Positions 1 to 8,472 are shown, counted from the stretch's first letter. The stretch is DNA of 64,000 nucleotides from Thermodesulfobacterium thermophilum DSM 1276 (GCF_000421605.1 NZ_ATXI01000007.1:44853-108852); one strand, 5' to 3'. A program made the numbers and translations. The notes: generated by a model not told the origin, from the letters alone.

Positions 1-474
1 ATGGTAAATCCTGTTACCGTTGACCATACAACTGTTTCAAGTACTTTGATAAGACAAACCATCGAAAAAGGAGATATAGAAAAGGCCAACCTTTTCCTTG
101 GACATCGCTACTTTCTGATAGGAAAGGTGATAAAAGGTCAAGGGATAGGGAAAAAACTTGGATTTCCTACGGCTAACATAGAAACCCCTAAAAACAAACT
201 TTTGCCTCCCTCAGGGGTTTACGCGGTGTGGGTTTACTACCAAAATCAAAGGTTTAAAGGAGCTATGAACATCGGCTTTAAACCTACCTTTGAACAAAAA
301 GAACTCTCTGTAGAAGTCCACCTGTTAGGATTTAACCAGGAATTGTACGGAAAACAACTTAAGATAGAATTTGTCAAAAAAATCAGACCAGAAAGGAAAT
401 TTGGCTCTATAGAAGAACTTAAGACCCAAATTAGTAAAGATTGTGAATTGATAGAAACAATCTTAAACGATTAA
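1..474 (+). CDS. ribF: Bifunctional riboflavin kinase/FMN adenylyltransferase, 3' part
   Basis: RibF phosphorylates riboflavin to FMN and adenylates FMN to FAD. Only the C-terminal part is in the window. The first ~35 residues (STLIRQTIEKGDIEKA) are the tail of the FAD synthetase domain. The rest is the riboflavin kinase beta-barrel, with the family motif GKKLGFPTANIE near residues 50-61 and the G-[VI]-YAV strand near residue 73. The ATG at base 1 is therefore an internal Met and the gene begins upstream of the window. It is convergent with the small HTH gene, with only a few bases between the stops. Family assignment is strong. Confidence 0.93.
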   Translation: MVNPVTVDHTTVSSTLIRQTIEKGDIEKANLFLGHRYFLIGKVIKGQGIGKKLGFPTANIETPKNKLLPPSGVYAVWVYYQNQRFKGAMNIGFKPTFEQKELSVEVHLLGFNQELYGKQLKIEFVKKIRPERKFGSIEELKTQISKDCELIETILND

Positions 475-477
475 TCT

Positions 478-705
478 TTATTTTTCTTCTTTTAACATTT
501 CTACAAACTGATCATAAACATTCATCTTTTTACCGATTTTTTTAGGAATATTAATACCTCTTTTTCTCAGTTCATTTACTATTTTGTTTACTTGAAATTT
601 ACTAATCCCTAATTTTTCCGCTATTTCAGATGCACTCATCTTGGCATAATTTTCATACACAAATTTTACATCATCTATGGTAACAAATCTGCTTCTTTTT
701 TTCAT
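478..705 (-). CDS. Small helix-turn-helix protein
   Basis: A 75-residue protein of unknown role. Residues ~9-52 form a predicted helix-turn-helix: a helix (DDVKFVYENYAKM), then SASEIAEKLGISKFQVNKIV, the typical turn and recognition helix of a sigma-like or MarR-like reader. Both ends are rich in Lys/Arg (MKKRSRF at the start), consistent with DNA binding. No effector domain is present, so it could be a stand-alone regulator or an adaptor. The ATG at 705 follows a GGGAGATG-type ribosome site. The upstream DNA (720-760) is very AT-rich with overlapping TATAAT-like words. It is transcribed away from the HDAC-like gene. Confidence 0.65.
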   Translation of the reverse strand: MKKRSRFVTIDDVKFVYENYAKMSASEIAEKLGISKFQVNKIVNELRKRGINIPKKIGKKMNVYDQFVEMLKEEK

Positions 706-1051
706 CTTACATCTCCCTGGTAGGATTTTGTTATATTATACAATTATACTATAAATCGTAAAGAAAACAACCAGAAAATAGATACTTTTTAAAAGGGAAA
801 GTTATGATAGAAATTGTATATATTAATATTTAGTGTAGCTAATATTTTAGAAATAAAAAACATAAAACTAAAACTGAAAAAAGTACTTGATGAAAACTCA
901 AGAAATGAATCCATAGAAGGTGTAAAAATGCCTGCTGCTCTCCTCTTAAGCACTTTTATGAAAAAAAGGGCACAAATTTATAGGGAGTGTTGCTTTAAAG
1001 ATAATTAGTTTTATACTAAATTGAGTAAAATTAAAAATGTAGAGAGTTACG
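706..1051. other. Intergenic stretch with no convincing gene
   Basis: This 346-base stretch separates the small HTH gene from the HDAC-like gene. It holds AT-rich promoter-like DNA for the HTH gene (TATAAT-like words near 730-755) and one open frame of 64 codons (814-1008, TTG start). That frame has no ribosome site and matches no family I recognise. Its second half (residues ~27-55) looks more protein-like than the first, so a decayed gene end is possible. Nothing else was seen. Confidence 0.4.
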
Positions 1052-2098
1052 ATGTTAAAGAAGGTAGCTGTTATTTTTGATGAAATTTTTTTAAAACATA
1101 GGGCTGATAATTTTCATCCTGAAAGTCCTGAAAGGCTTAGATTTATAGTGAAGAGACTAAAGGAGAGAGATGTAAACCACATGATAGAGATTTTTCCTCC
1201 TGATAGAGCCACTAAGGAAGAAATACTTTGGAACCATACAGAAGGTTTGTATAATTTAATAAAGACCTCTTCAGAAAAGGTTTTTTTTCAGATAGATGGA
1301 GATACAGCGGTAAATGAACATTCTTTTGAGGCTGCTTGTTATGCAGTCGGTGCTCAAAAAACAGGATTAAGGCTTCTTTTTGAAGAGGGATTAAATTACG
1401 TGTTGGCCTTAGTTAGACCACCTGGACATCATGCAGAAAGAGATCGGGCCATGGGTTTTTGCCTTTTTAACAACATAGCTCTTGCAGCTTATTATGCAAG
1501 AAATTATTACGGAATTAAAAGGATTTTAATAGTAGACTTTGACCTTCATCATGGAAATGGGACCCAAAAGTCTTTTTATCATACTGATGAAGTTTTATTT
1601 TTCTCTACCCATCAATATCCTTATTATCCAGGAACTGGAAACTATGATGAAATAGGAACAGGTTATGGAAGAGGCTATACGATAAATGTTCCCTTGAAGC
1701 ATGGATGTGGAGACGACGACTTTATTTTCTTTTATCAAAACCTTCTTAAACCTATAGCGTTTCAATATAAACCTCAGTTAATACTTATCTCTGCAGGTTT
1801 TGATTGTATGGTAGGTGACCCTTTAGGAGATCTCGAGGTCACTGTTAAAGGAATCTTCAGGATTACCGAGATCTTTAAAGAGATAGCCTATAATTTTTGT
1901 GATGGTAAAATTTTGTTTTCTTTAGAAGGAGGGTATGACCTTAACAATCTTTCAGAAGGGATGGTTACCATAATCAAAAAACTGGTAGAAGAAGAAACAA
2001 AATATTCTTCTTATGAGGTTTCCCCTTCCACTTATGCCTTAGAGCTTTTTAGAAAAATCAAGGATTTGTTTTCTTTTAAAGGACTTTGGGAGATTTAA
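1052..2098 (+). CDS. Histone deacetylase family protein (AcuC/HDAC-like amidohydrolase)
   Basis: A 348-residue zinc amidohydrolase of the arginase/deacetylase fold. The family's active-site motifs are present in order: HPESPERL near residue 22, RPPGHHA near 123 (tandem His charge relay), the zinc site DFDLHHGNGT near 166, SAGFDC near 246 (second zinc Asp) and EGGYDL near 289. Bacterial members deacetylate small amines, polyamines or acetylated proteins such as acetyl-CoA synthetase; the substrate here cannot be read from sequence. Length is normal. It sits just upstream of the rluD-type gene and may be co-transcribed with it and coaE. Confidence 0.9.
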   Translation: MLKKVAVIFDEIFLKHRADNFHPESPERLRFIVKRLKERDVNHMIEIFPPDRATKEEILWNHTEGLYNLIKTSSEKVFFQIDGDTAVNEHSFEAACYAVGAQKTGLRLLFEEGLNYVLALVRPPGHHAERDRAMGFCLFNNIALAAYYARNYYGIKRILIVDFDLHHGNGTQKSFYHTDEVLFFSTHQYPYYPGTGNYDEIGTGYGRGYTINVPLKHGCGDDDFIFFYQNLLKPIAFQYKPQLILISAGFDCMVGDPLGDLEVTVKGIFRITEIFKEIAYNFCDGKILFSLEGGYDLNNLSEGMVTIIKKLVEEETKYSSYEVSPSTYALELFRKIKDLFSFKGLWEI

Positions 2099-2110
2099 GG
2101 TTAAGTGGCT

Positions 2111-3028
2111 ATGGAAGAAAAGGTGTTAGAACTTAAGGTAGAAGAACATGATAGAGGAAAAAGGTTAGATGTTTTTTTAAAAGAAAGAATTTCGGACCTA
2201 AGCCGTAGCAGAGTCCAAGAGCTGATCGAAACGTCTTTGGTTTTAGTAAACGGTAGCCCGGCAAAACCAAGTTATAAAATCAAAATACAAGACTTTATTC
2301 AGGTTAAAATCCCTGAGCCTAAACCTTTAGAGCTTAATCCTAAGGATGTTCCTTTTGACATAATTTACGAGGATGAACATATAGCTATTATCAACAAACC
2401 TGCCGGGATTGTCGTTCATCCTGCCCCAGGGCATTTGGACGATACTTTGGTCCATGGCTTATTAAAAAGACTTAAAAATCTCTCAGCCATCGGAGGGAAA
2501 ATACGTCCTGGGATAGTACACCGTTTAGACAAGGATACCTCAGGTCTTATGCTGGTTGCCAAAAATGACATGTCTCATAAGTTGCTGGTAGAGGCTTTTA
2601 AACAAAGATTGATAGAGAAAAACTATTTAGCTATTCTCTACAAACATCTTAAACCCCAGCAAGGTAAAATAGAAACCTTTATCGGACGCCATCCTACCCA
2701 CAGAAAAAAGATGGCAGTTCTGAAAGAAGGAAGGCTGGCTATTACTTTATATGAAATAAAAGAGTATCTTAACAAAGCGTCCCTGGTTGTTGCCAAACCT
2801 GTTACCGGAAGAACTCATCAACTAAGGGTTCATTTTTCTTTTTTAGGGCACCCAATCCTGGGAGACCCTATCTATGGAGGGTTAAAACCTGATGTTCCTA
2901 AACCACCAAGGTTGATGCTTCATGCCTTTCGGTTAAAAATTTTCCATCCTATCTCGAACATAGAGATGGAATTTGAGGCCCCTATTCCTGAGGATTTTCA
3001 AGTCTATTTAAACCTGGTTAAAAAATGA
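2111..3028 (+). CDS. rluD: RluA/RluD family 23S rRNA pseudouridine synthase
   Basis: Isomerises specific uridines in 23S rRNA (helix 69 for RluD) to pseudouridine. About 305 residues: an N-terminal S4 RNA-binding domain (residues ~8-75), then the RluA catalytic domain with the signature HRLDKDTSGLM near residue 136, whose Asp is catalytic. The C-terminal motif GRTHQLRVH is also intact. I prefer the ATG at 2111 over an in-frame GTG at 2105, because AGG at 2098-2100 is better spaced for it. The gene overlaps the coaE start by four bases (ATGA), so the two are translationally coupled. RluC or RluA specificity cannot be excluded. Confidence 0.88.
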   Translation: MEEKVLELKVEEHDRGKRLDVFLKERISDLSRSRVQELIETSLVLVNGSPAKPSYKIKIQDFIQVKIPEPKPLELNPKDVPFDIIYEDEHIAIINKPAGIVVHPAPGHLDDTLVHGLLKRLKNLSAIGGKIRPGIVHRLDKDTSGLMLVAKNDMSHKLLVEAFKQRLIEKNYLAILYKHLKPQQGKIETFIGRHPTHRKKMAVLKEGRLAITLYEIKEYLNKASLVVAKPVTGRTHQLRVHFSFLGHPILGDPIYGGLKPDVPKPPRLMLHAFRLKIFHPISNIEMEFEAPIPEDFQVYLNLVKK

Positions 3029-3585
3029 AGAAAATAGCCATTACTGGAGGAGTTGCTACAGGTAAGACTTCCTTATTGAACCTTTTACGGGAATTAAGCT
3101 GTCCTGTCTTTTCTTGTGATGAAGTAGTAAAAAAACTCTATGAGCAACCTGAGATTAGAGAAAAAATTTACCAGTTGTTTGGGACTTTGGATAAAAAAAA
3201 GATTTTAGAAAAAATCATATCAGATGAAAAGGCAAAAAAGTCTTTAGAGGAGGTTTTGCATCCAGCGGTCAGGGCTGAATTAAAAAGCTTTTTTGAAACC
3301 TGTAGGCAAAAAGGAGAAAAGGTGGTTTTTGTTGAGGTCCCGCTTTTGTTTGAATGTGGATGGGAGGAGATGTTTGATGAGGTTTGGGTGGTTGTTTGTT
3401 CCTCAAAAACCCAGCAAGAAAGGATTAAGACAAGGTCAACCTGTCCTGAGTTGGTGTTAAAACTGGCAAGCTTACAACTTCCCTTAGAAGAAAAAGCTAA
3501 AAGGGCTCATAGAGTTTTTTCTTCAGAAAAACCTTTAGAGGTTCTTAAAGAAGAAATTAAGACTATTTTAAAGGAGTTTCGATAA
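3025..3585 (+). CDS. coaE: Dephospho-CoA kinase
   Basis: Last step of coenzyme A synthesis: ATP-dependent phosphorylation of the ribose 3'-OH of dephospho-CoA. 186 residues, slightly short for the family. The P-loop is GGVATGKTS (residues ~8-16), the DEVVKKLY segment follows the conserved Asp of the DAD-like motif, HPAVR is the conserved lid region (residues ~84-88), and VEVPLLFE is the CoA-domain strand. It overlaps rluD by four bases at its start. It also overlaps the convergent ribD gene at its end by 23 bases. Confidence 0.92.
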   Translation: MKKIAITGGVATGKTSLLNLLRELSCPVFSCDEVVKKLYEQPEIREKIYQLFGTLDKKKILEKIISDEKAKKSLEEVLHPAVRAELKSFFETCRQKGEKVVFVEVPLLFECGWEEMFDEVWVVVCSSKTQQERIKTRSTCPELVLKLASLQLPLEEKAKRAHRVFSSEKPLEVLKEEIKTILKEFR

Positions 3586-4696
3586 GACTAATCCCTTGCT
3601 CTGTGTACCCATGAAACATATAAGAGTCTCCTAATTTTTTAACATTTAGCTCATGAAGGCGTACAGCCTCTTTAAGAGTTGGTATTGGATCTCTCTCTAT
3701 CGCAGAAATTCCTTTTTTATCTCCAATAATCATAGGACCGATCATGTAACAGACCTCATCTACCAAACCTTCTTCTAAAAAACTACCATGAACTTTGGCG
3801 CCTCCTTCAACCATTATAGAGTTGATACCATGTTCTAAACATTTTTCCATCAAAAAGTTCAGGTCTACTTTGCTGTTTTTTAACGGAAGTTTCCAAACGA
3901 GAACCCCTGCGTTTTGAAAGGCTTTTTCTTTTTCTTCGGGCACTTTTTCCTGGCATACTATAATCGTTTGAGCTTCATCTAAGGTTTGAAAGACCTTATA
4001 ATCCAAGCCAAGACTTAGATTGGTATCAAGAATAATCCTTATAGGGTTTTTTCCTTTTTTTAACCTGCAGGTAAGAAGGGGGTTGTCTTTAACTACCGTG
4101 TTTTTTCCAACCAGGATGGCATCAAACATTCCTCTTAGCTTATGGGCGTATGCTCTTGCTTTTTTCCCGGTTATCCATTTTGAATCACCGGTAGAAGTAG
4201 CAATCTTACCGTCTAAGCTTGCCGCAACTTTTAGTAAAACCCAGGGTCTTTTTCTTAGGATTCTGCTAAGAAAAAAACGGGTTAAAACTTTTACTTCCCT
4301 TTCTAATACCCCGGCGTTGACTTCTATTCCTTTTGAAGCAAGAAACTCAAGGCCTCCTTTAGCTACAGGGTTTGGGTCCCTTATTCCACAGACCACCTTT
4401 TGGATACCACTTGCTAAAATTTTTTCAGTGCACGGAGGGGTTTTCCCATGATGGTTGCAAGGCTCTAAGGTAACATAAAGGATAGCCCCTTGGGTTCTCC
4501 CCTTTGCTTTTTCTATGGCTACTACTTCTGCATGAGGTCCTCCGTAGTGCTTATGATAACCTTTGGAGATTACTGCTTGAGTAACAGGATCTACCAGAAC
4601 TGCCCCTACCACCGGATTAGGAGAAGTGTAGCCTAACCCTTTTTCTGCCTCTTTGATAGCAAGTTTCATGAAAAATTCGTCAGACAATTTTTCCAT
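3563..4696 (-). CDS. ribD: Bifunctional diaminohydroxyphosphoribosylaminopyrimidine deaminase / reductase
   Basis: Second and third steps of riboflavin synthesis. 377 residues. The N-terminal zinc deaminase domain has HAEVVAI (residues ~50) and TLEPCNHHGKTPPC (residues ~75-88). The C-terminal reductase domain (from ~155) has the KVAASLDGKIA and MVEGGAKVHGSF motifs. Both halves look intact. No ribE/ribBA/ribH genes follow; the neighbour downstream of the convergent stop is coaE and upstream is the DUF1992 gene, so riboflavin genes are dispersed (ribF lies 3 kb away). ATG at 4696 follows the DUF1992 stop by 3 bases, indicating an operon. Confidence 0.95.
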   Translation of the reverse strand: MEKLSDEFFMKLAIKEAEKGLGYTSPNPVVGAVLVDPVTQAVISKGYHKHYGGPHAEVVAIEKAKGRTQGAILYVTLEPCNHHGKTPPCTEKILASGIQKVVCGIRDPNPVAKGGLEFLASKGIEVNAGVLEREVKVLTRFFLSRILRKRPWVLLKVAASLDGKIATSTGDSKWITGKKARAYAHKLRGMFDAILVGKNTVVKDNPLLTCRLKKGKNPIRIILDTNLSLGLDYKVFQTLDEAQTIIVCQEKVPEEKEKAFQNAGVLVWKLPLKNSKVDLNFLMEKCLEHGINSIMVEGGAKVHGSFLEEGLVDEVCYMIGPMIIGDKKGISAIERDPIPTLKEAVRLHELNVKKLGDSYMFHGYTEQGISLIETPLK

Positions 4697-4699
4697 CGT

Positions 4700-5161
4700 T
4701 TATTTTTTTCTTGGCTTTAAAGAAGAAATGTATAGAAAAGTTTGAAGTTTCATCCAGTCGATCTCTTTCTTTTCTGCAGGTTCTTTGCTACTTTCTTTAG
4801 CCAGCTTGATTTTTTCAGCTACTTTGCAAAAATATTCGTCAGGAATGTTTATAGGGCCTTTTCTTATCTGGTTTAGATGAAAAAGAAGGGTTGAAAGTTT
4901 TTTAACCTTTGAATAAGCATCTTGCAAGTCTTCTTCTAAAAGTTCTTCTAATTTAGCGATCTCTTTTCGAAGCTCTACTTCCTTAGGGAGAAAGCCTGCG
5001 TTTTGAAGTATTTTATAGACTATCTTTAGGTCTTCAGGAACAAAAGGATTTTCTTCAAGTTTAAGGGGTTTCCCTTTAAGCTCAAGATGGTCAAACTCTC
5101 CGTTTTCCATGGCTTCTCTTATTTTTTCTTCGGCCAACTTTTTAAAAATAAGAAGGCTCAT
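4700..5161 (-). CDS. DUF1992 (DnaJ-homologue subfamily C28-like) protein
   Basis: 153 residues matching the DUF1992 family, which is found alone in bacteria and as part of eukaryotic DNAJC28 proteins. The diagnostic N-terminal block is clear: a helix LAEEKIREAMENGEFDHL, then GKPLKLEENPFVPEDLK, then a helix that leads into LRKEIAKLEELL. The remainder is predicted helical with a coiled-coil tendency (residues ~65-105). There is no J domain and no transmembrane segment. Molecular function is not known. It lies between the TPR membrane protein and ribD with gaps of 3 bases, so the group is one operon. Confidence 0.8.
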   Translation of the reverse strand: MSLLIFKKLAEEKIREAMENGEFDHLELKGKPLKLEENPFVPEDLKIVYKILQNAGFLPKEVELRKEIAKLEELLEEDLQDAYSKVKKLSTLLFHLNQIRKGPINIPDEYFCKVAEKIKLAKESSKEPAEKKEIDWMKLQTFLYISSLKPRKK

Positions 5162-5164
5162 GGT

Positions 5165-5773
5165 TTAGTTTAGGTTTTTTATTTTGGTTTCGGCAATGCC
5201 TTTTAAAATCTCATCTTGGGTTTGATTTAGAACTTTTTGATAGGACTCTTTTGCTATCTGAGTTTTACCGATTTTTTCTGCTGCGCGGCCTAAGTCTAAT
5301 AGTATTAAATTTTGAAGGTCAGGATATTTCTGGTTGATTTTTTGGTAAAGTTCAAAGGCCTGGTTCCAGTTGCCTTGAGATTCTGATATCTTAGCTTGAT
5401 AGTACCAAACAAGTCCTTTTATTTTTTCAGGATATTTTTTCTCTAAAACAGGTAAAAGTTCCTGGGTTTTGTTAAAATTCTTTTGTTGGTAATAATAGTC
5501 TGAGAGGATTATAGCAGATATTAATCCAGCTGAGGTGTTTTTATGTTTTTTGGTTACCTCTTCTAATGAGGCTATCAAGTTAGGGCTGCTTACAGCTTTT
5601 AAAAGTTCAAAAGTAGCTTCCTTTTCTTTTTTAGCAAAATAGTATTTAACCCCACCCCATAAAATTCCTATACCTATAAGAATTACCACACAGGCTAAGA
5701 TAAGCCTTAGATAGCGGTCAAAAAAATGTTGCAATCGTTCTGTATAGTATAAAAGTTTGTCTCCTAAGTTCAT
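5165..5773 (-). CDS. Membrane-anchored tetratricopeptide repeat protein
   Basis: 202 residues: a cytoplasmic N-terminus, one transmembrane helix (residues ~22-43, LILACVVILIGIGILWGGV), then a soluble region made of helical hairpin repeats (NLIASLEEVTKK, NFNKTQELLPVLEKKYPEK, NWNQAFELYQKINQKYPDL, KTQIAKESYQKVLNQ). This layout is like YfgM/TPR_21 proteins, which work as periplasmic chaperone partners of SecYEG/BamB in other bacteria; that role is only an analogy here. It is in an operon with the flavin reductase upstream and DUF1992 downstream. Confidence 0.75.
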   Translation of the reverse strand: MNLGDKLLYYTERLQHFFDRYLRLILACVVILIGIGILWGGVKYYFAKKEKEATFELLKAVSSPNLIASLEEVTKKHKNTSAGLISAIILSDYYYQQKNFNKTQELLPVLEKKYPEKIKGLVWYYQAKISESQGNWNQAFELYQKINQKYPDLQNLILLDLGRAAEKIGKTQIAKESYQKVLNQTQDEILKGIAETKIKNLN

Positions 5774-5776
5774 GGT

Positions 5777-6256
5777 CTATCCCTCAAGTCCACCAAAATA
5801 ATCATCCCAGTTAAAAATAAGAGGCTCTTGCCCTTCTTTTAAAATCTGATAATCTCCAACTTCTCCGATTACTATGATGTGGTCTCCTGCTTTACATTCT
5901 CCGTAGATCTCACACTCAAAGTAGGCTATGGCGTCTTTTAACACAGGCATCCCGTTTAACGAAAAGGTATAAGGTATGTTTTCGAACTTATTATAGGTTT
6001 TTCCGCTTTTAAACCCAAAGTGTTTAGCAAGGTCCTGTTGCCCTTTACCTAAGACGTTGATGCAAAAAAATCCAGATTCTTTGATAAGTTCATAGGTATA
6101 CCTTTGAGGAGCAATCGAGACGGCTATGAGTCTTGGTCTGAAAGATACTTGAGACACCCAGGCTGCTGTCATCCCGTTTATCTTATCGTTAGCTTTAGAG
6201 GTAACGATAAAAACGCCTTGCGGAAGATATTGAGTTATTATTTTTTGAAGCCCCAT
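5777..6256 (-). CDS. Flavin reductase family protein (FMN-binding split barrel)
   Basis: 159 residues. The family reads as a flavin reductase-like FMN-binding split barrel: G-V-F-I-V-T-S near residue 15, GMTAAWVSQVSF near residue 28 (typical NGMT-A-W-S-Q), PPLI/PRLIAVSIAP near residue 43, FCINVLG near 64, and the C-terminal GDHIIVIGEV (residues ~122-131). Such proteins reduce free FMN/FAD with NAD(P)H or act as rubredoxin- or high-molecular-weight-rubredoxin-like oxygen-defence parts in anaerobes. First gene of the leftward operon; a TCCCTCC-type ribosome site precedes the ATG. Confidence 0.85.
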   Translation of the reverse strand: MGLQKIITQYLPQGVFIVTSKANDKINGMTAAWVSQVSFRPRLIAVSIAPQRYTYELIKESGFFCINVLGKGQQDLAKHFGFKSGKTYNKFENIPYTFSLNGMPVLKDAIAYFECEIYGECKAGDHIIVIGEVGDYQILKEGQEPLIFNWDDYFGGLEG

Positions 6257-6501
6257 CGTTTCCCTCCTTGATAAACTTAAAGCTTATATTATTAATTTTA
6301 CTATAATTTTAGAAAAAGGGAAATGCAGCCTCTATTTTAGGATATAAAAGACATGAGAACAGAGTGGTATAAATTTTTAAGTGTTAAAGGAGATTTATGT
6401 AGCTTAAATATTGGCTTTTCTTAGAGATTATTTTATTCTTAAGGTAAGAGACTATGCCCTAAAAGATGGAATTAAATATAAACTCTCACAGGGAAGGTTT
6501 T
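6257..6501. other. Decayed intergenic DNA upstream of the methyltransferase remnant
   Basis: No intact gene is present. One short frame near 6435-6504 reads as a coding-like protein tail (DYALKDGIKYKLSQGRFYG then stop). That suggests a second dead gene in front of the methyltransferase-type remnant. The AT-rich part at 6257-6310 can serve as the promoter region of the leftward flavin reductase operon. Confidence 0.4.
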
Positions 6502-7029
6502 ATGGGTAAGAATGTTAAGAAAAAAGTATACGGGAATCTGGATGGTATTATAGATTTTAAAAGTAGTCGGTTGGGTTTTTAACGAAGAAAGGCCAGAGGA
6601 AAGGGTTGAGGCGATAGTTTTGATTGACGGAAGAACCTGTAACTGAGGGGGTAGTCGATCGGTTTAGAGAAGACCTAAAATGATTATTATTCTTGTAGAG
6701 ATGTTTTGTTTTCACCTGACTGTCCTCTTAATCGTTGTGTCACTCGAGGGAGGGCAGTTGCTTAACCTACCCAACCAGGTTTATTAGAGAGCAAACAGGT
6801 GGCTTTTAAAATGCCAGATGGAACCATAAAGGTAATAGGTGATCCCGAATATCATGGTAATCCTCAGGATCCCAAAAATGGATCCTTAGTTACCTGGAAA
6901 TACGGGTATGACTTACCATACCTTATTCAAAAGAGAACAGGATTTGATGTAGAGGTCTTTAGATTTCAATCTCTTGATATCGCAGTCTGTGGGCTCTATA
7001 CAGAGGTTTATTTATGTGGAAAAAGATAG
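6502..7029 (+). pseudogene. Remnant of a glycan-associated SAM methyltransferase-type gene
   Basis: The pieces of one former protein lie in different frames. 6502-6582 reads MGKNVKKKVYGNLDGIIDFK and on to SSRLGF before a stop. A neighbouring frame continues GWVFNEERPEERVEAIVLID until TGA, and a third gives VVDRFREDLK. The last piece (6799-7029, 76 codons) reads GDPEYHGNPQDPKNGSLVTW, then KYGYDLPYLI and FDVEVF, ending TEVYLCGKR. That end resembles the C-terminus of type-11 methyltransferases found in glycosyltransferase clusters, and the first part resembles an accessory domain of such clusters. The catalytic SAM-binding centre is missing. Several frameshifts plus an internal deletion make this clearly dead. 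Identification is from memory of family patterns. Confidence 0.6.
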
Positions 7030-7048
7030 TTTATGTATAGGAGAAAAT

Positions 7049-7133
7049 GCCGGGGGCGGGAGTCGAACCCGCACGGGGGTGAACCCCAGTGGATTTTGAG
7101 TCCACCGCGTCTGCCAATTCCGCCACCCCGGCG
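7049..7133 (-). tRNA. tRNA-Leu (anticodon CAA)
   Basis: 85 bases on the minus strand. The acceptor stem GCCGGGG pairs with CCCCGGC, followed by discriminator A. The T arm is GCGGG-TTCGACT-CCCGC. The anticodon stem GTGGA/TCCAC holds loop CTCAAAA, giving anticodon CAA, which reads the UUG leucine codon. A long variable arm (class II) is present, as expected for tRNA-Leu. CCA is not encoded; the next bases are TTT. It lies between the dead methyltransferase gene and yebC. Confidence 0.96.
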
Positions 7134-7165
7134 GAAAAATTTATCAAAACTTATTTTAATAGAGT

Positions 7166-7193
7166 TTGAATTTTTGGCAAGACCTATTATACT
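7166..7193 (+). promoter_or_regulatory. Putative promoter for yebC-ruvCA
   Basis: TTGAAT at 7166-7171 and TATACT at 7188-7193 are 16 bases apart, 30 bases upstream of the yebC ATG and its AAGGGGTGG ribosome site. The match to the housekeeping consensus is moderate and the DNA is AT-rich, so chance is possible. Confidence 0.38.
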
Positions 7194-7223
7194 TATTAAA
7201 AAATTTTTTTAAGGGGTGGTATT

Positions 7224-7973
7224 ATGGCTGGACATTCCCATTGGGCACAGATAAAGAGAAAAAAAGCTGTTCAAGATGCTAAAAGAGGTCAAATATTTAC
7301 TAAACTGATAAGAGAAATCGTTATTGCTGTAAGGGCAGGGGGAAGCGGAGATCCTGAGTTAAATCCAAGGTTGAGGGCAGCTATCCAGGCGGCAAGAGCA
7401 GCTAACATGCCCAAAGAAAACATCGAAAGGGCCATAAAAAAAGCCTTAGGGCAAGAAGAAGGGACTAATTATGAAGAGGCGGTGTTTGAAGGGTATGGTC
7501 CTGGCGGGGTTGCCATCTTGGTCCATGCTATCACCGATAATAGGAGAAGGACTGTTTCTGAGGTAAGACACATTTTTAGTAAACATGGGGGTAATTTGGC
7601 AGAGCCAGGGGCAGTTTCTTGGATCTTTGAACACAAAGGATTGATCGTTGTACCTAAAAAGGATGAAGAGAAGGTTTTAGAGATAGCTATAGAAAAAGGG
7701 GCAGAGGATACCAAAGAGTATGAAAGTGAGGTCGAAATCATCACCGAGCCTTCTCAGTTTGAAGAGGTTAAGAAAGCCTTAGAAGAGGCTGGGATTGAAA
7801 TCCTTTCTGCCAAGCTTACTTTGGTACCAAAAACTTTTGTTCCTATCTCAGATGAACAAACCGCAAACACCCTCTTAAAACTTATCGAAGCACTGGATGA
7901 TAACGACGATGTTCAGCAGGTATATGCTAACTTTGATATCCCTGAAAATATCATGGAAAAACTTAATAGATGA
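7224..7973 (+). CDS. YebC/PmpR family protein (TACO1 family)
   Basis: 249 residues, full length. The N-terminus MAGHSHWAQIKRKKAVQDA (here with AQ where most have NI or KN) and the next block, KRGQIFTKLIREI, are the family signature. Central GGVAILVHAITDNRRRT and the C-terminal QVYANFDIP are also conserved. Members act as DNA-binding regulators (PmpR) or help ribosomes through polyproline stretches (YebC/TACO1); both are reported for relatives. It overlaps ruvC by four bases (ATGA), matching the common yebC-ruvC-ruvA-ruvB order. Confidence 0.95.
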   Translation: MAGHSHWAQIKRKKAVQDAKRGQIFTKLIREIVIAVRAGGSGDPELNPRLRAAIQAARAANMPKENIERAIKKALGQEEGTNYEEAVFEGYGPGGVAILVHAITDNRRRTVSEVRHIFSKHGGNLAEPGAVSWIFEHKGLIVVPKKDEEKVLEIAIEKGAEDTKEYESEVEIITEPSQFEEVKKALEEAGIEILSAKLTLVPKTFVPISDEQTANTLLKLIEALDDNDDVQQVYANFDIPENIMEKLNR

Positions 7974-8470
7974 AAATTTTGGGGATAGACCCTGGGCTCA
8001 ATCATTTAGGTTATGCCTATGTGGAAAAATTTCAGCAAGGATTTAGGGTGTTAACCTGGGGGACCATCAGTCCCCCTCAACATTTAACCCTTCCTCAAAA
8101 GCTGGTTTTTATCTTTGAGAACCTTAAAGAAATCATAAATAAAATTTCCCCAGATTATTTGGCGTTAGAAGAGGTTTATACCCGAGGGGTTGGAAATGCG
8201 ACCCTAAAGCTTTCGCAGGCTCAGGCCTTGGTTTTGCTTCTCTGTGGGCTTTATAACCTTAGGTTTAAAGTTTTTAATCCTAAGGAAATAAAAAAGTTTC
8301 TGACCCAGAATGGAAATGCTGAAAAACAGGATATGGTTTCTCAAATTCAGTGGTTGAGAAAACACGGGGTTTTATCTTTTGTGGAAGATTTTGAGGAAGA
8401 TTCGTTAGACTCTCATAAGGTGGATGCCTTAGCAGTGGCTCTTTTACTTGGTTTTGAATTGGGAGGTTAA
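7970..8470 (+). CDS. ruvC: Holliday junction resolvase RuvC
   Basis: 166 residues. Cuts four-way DNA junctions symmetrically during recombination. The acidic catalytic set of the RNase H fold is visible: ILGIDPGLNHLGYA (Asp near residue 6), LALEEVYT (Glu near residue 67), and the C-terminal DSHKVDALAVAL (two Asp near residues 143 and 148). The typical DNA-binding segment around NPKEIKKFLTQNGNAEKQDM is also present. It overlaps yebC at its start and is two bases from ruvA, so all three are one operon. Confidence 0.95.
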   Translation: MKILGIDPGLNHLGYAYVEKFQQGFRVLTWGTISPPQHLTLPQKLVFIFENLKEIINKISPDYLALEEVYTRGVGNATLKLSQAQALVLLLCGLYNLRFKVFNPKEIKKFLTQNGNAEKQDMVSQIQWLRKHGVLSFVEDFEEDSLDSHKVDALAVALLLGFELGG

Positions 8471-8472
8471 TT

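Noticed and set aside
814..1008. A 64-codon open frame with TTG start
   Set aside because: No ribosome site, no family match and AT-rich flanks; listed only as intergenic DNA.
4020..4451. A 143-codon open frame on the + strand
   Set aside because: It is the antisense of ribD, whose motifs are all intact.
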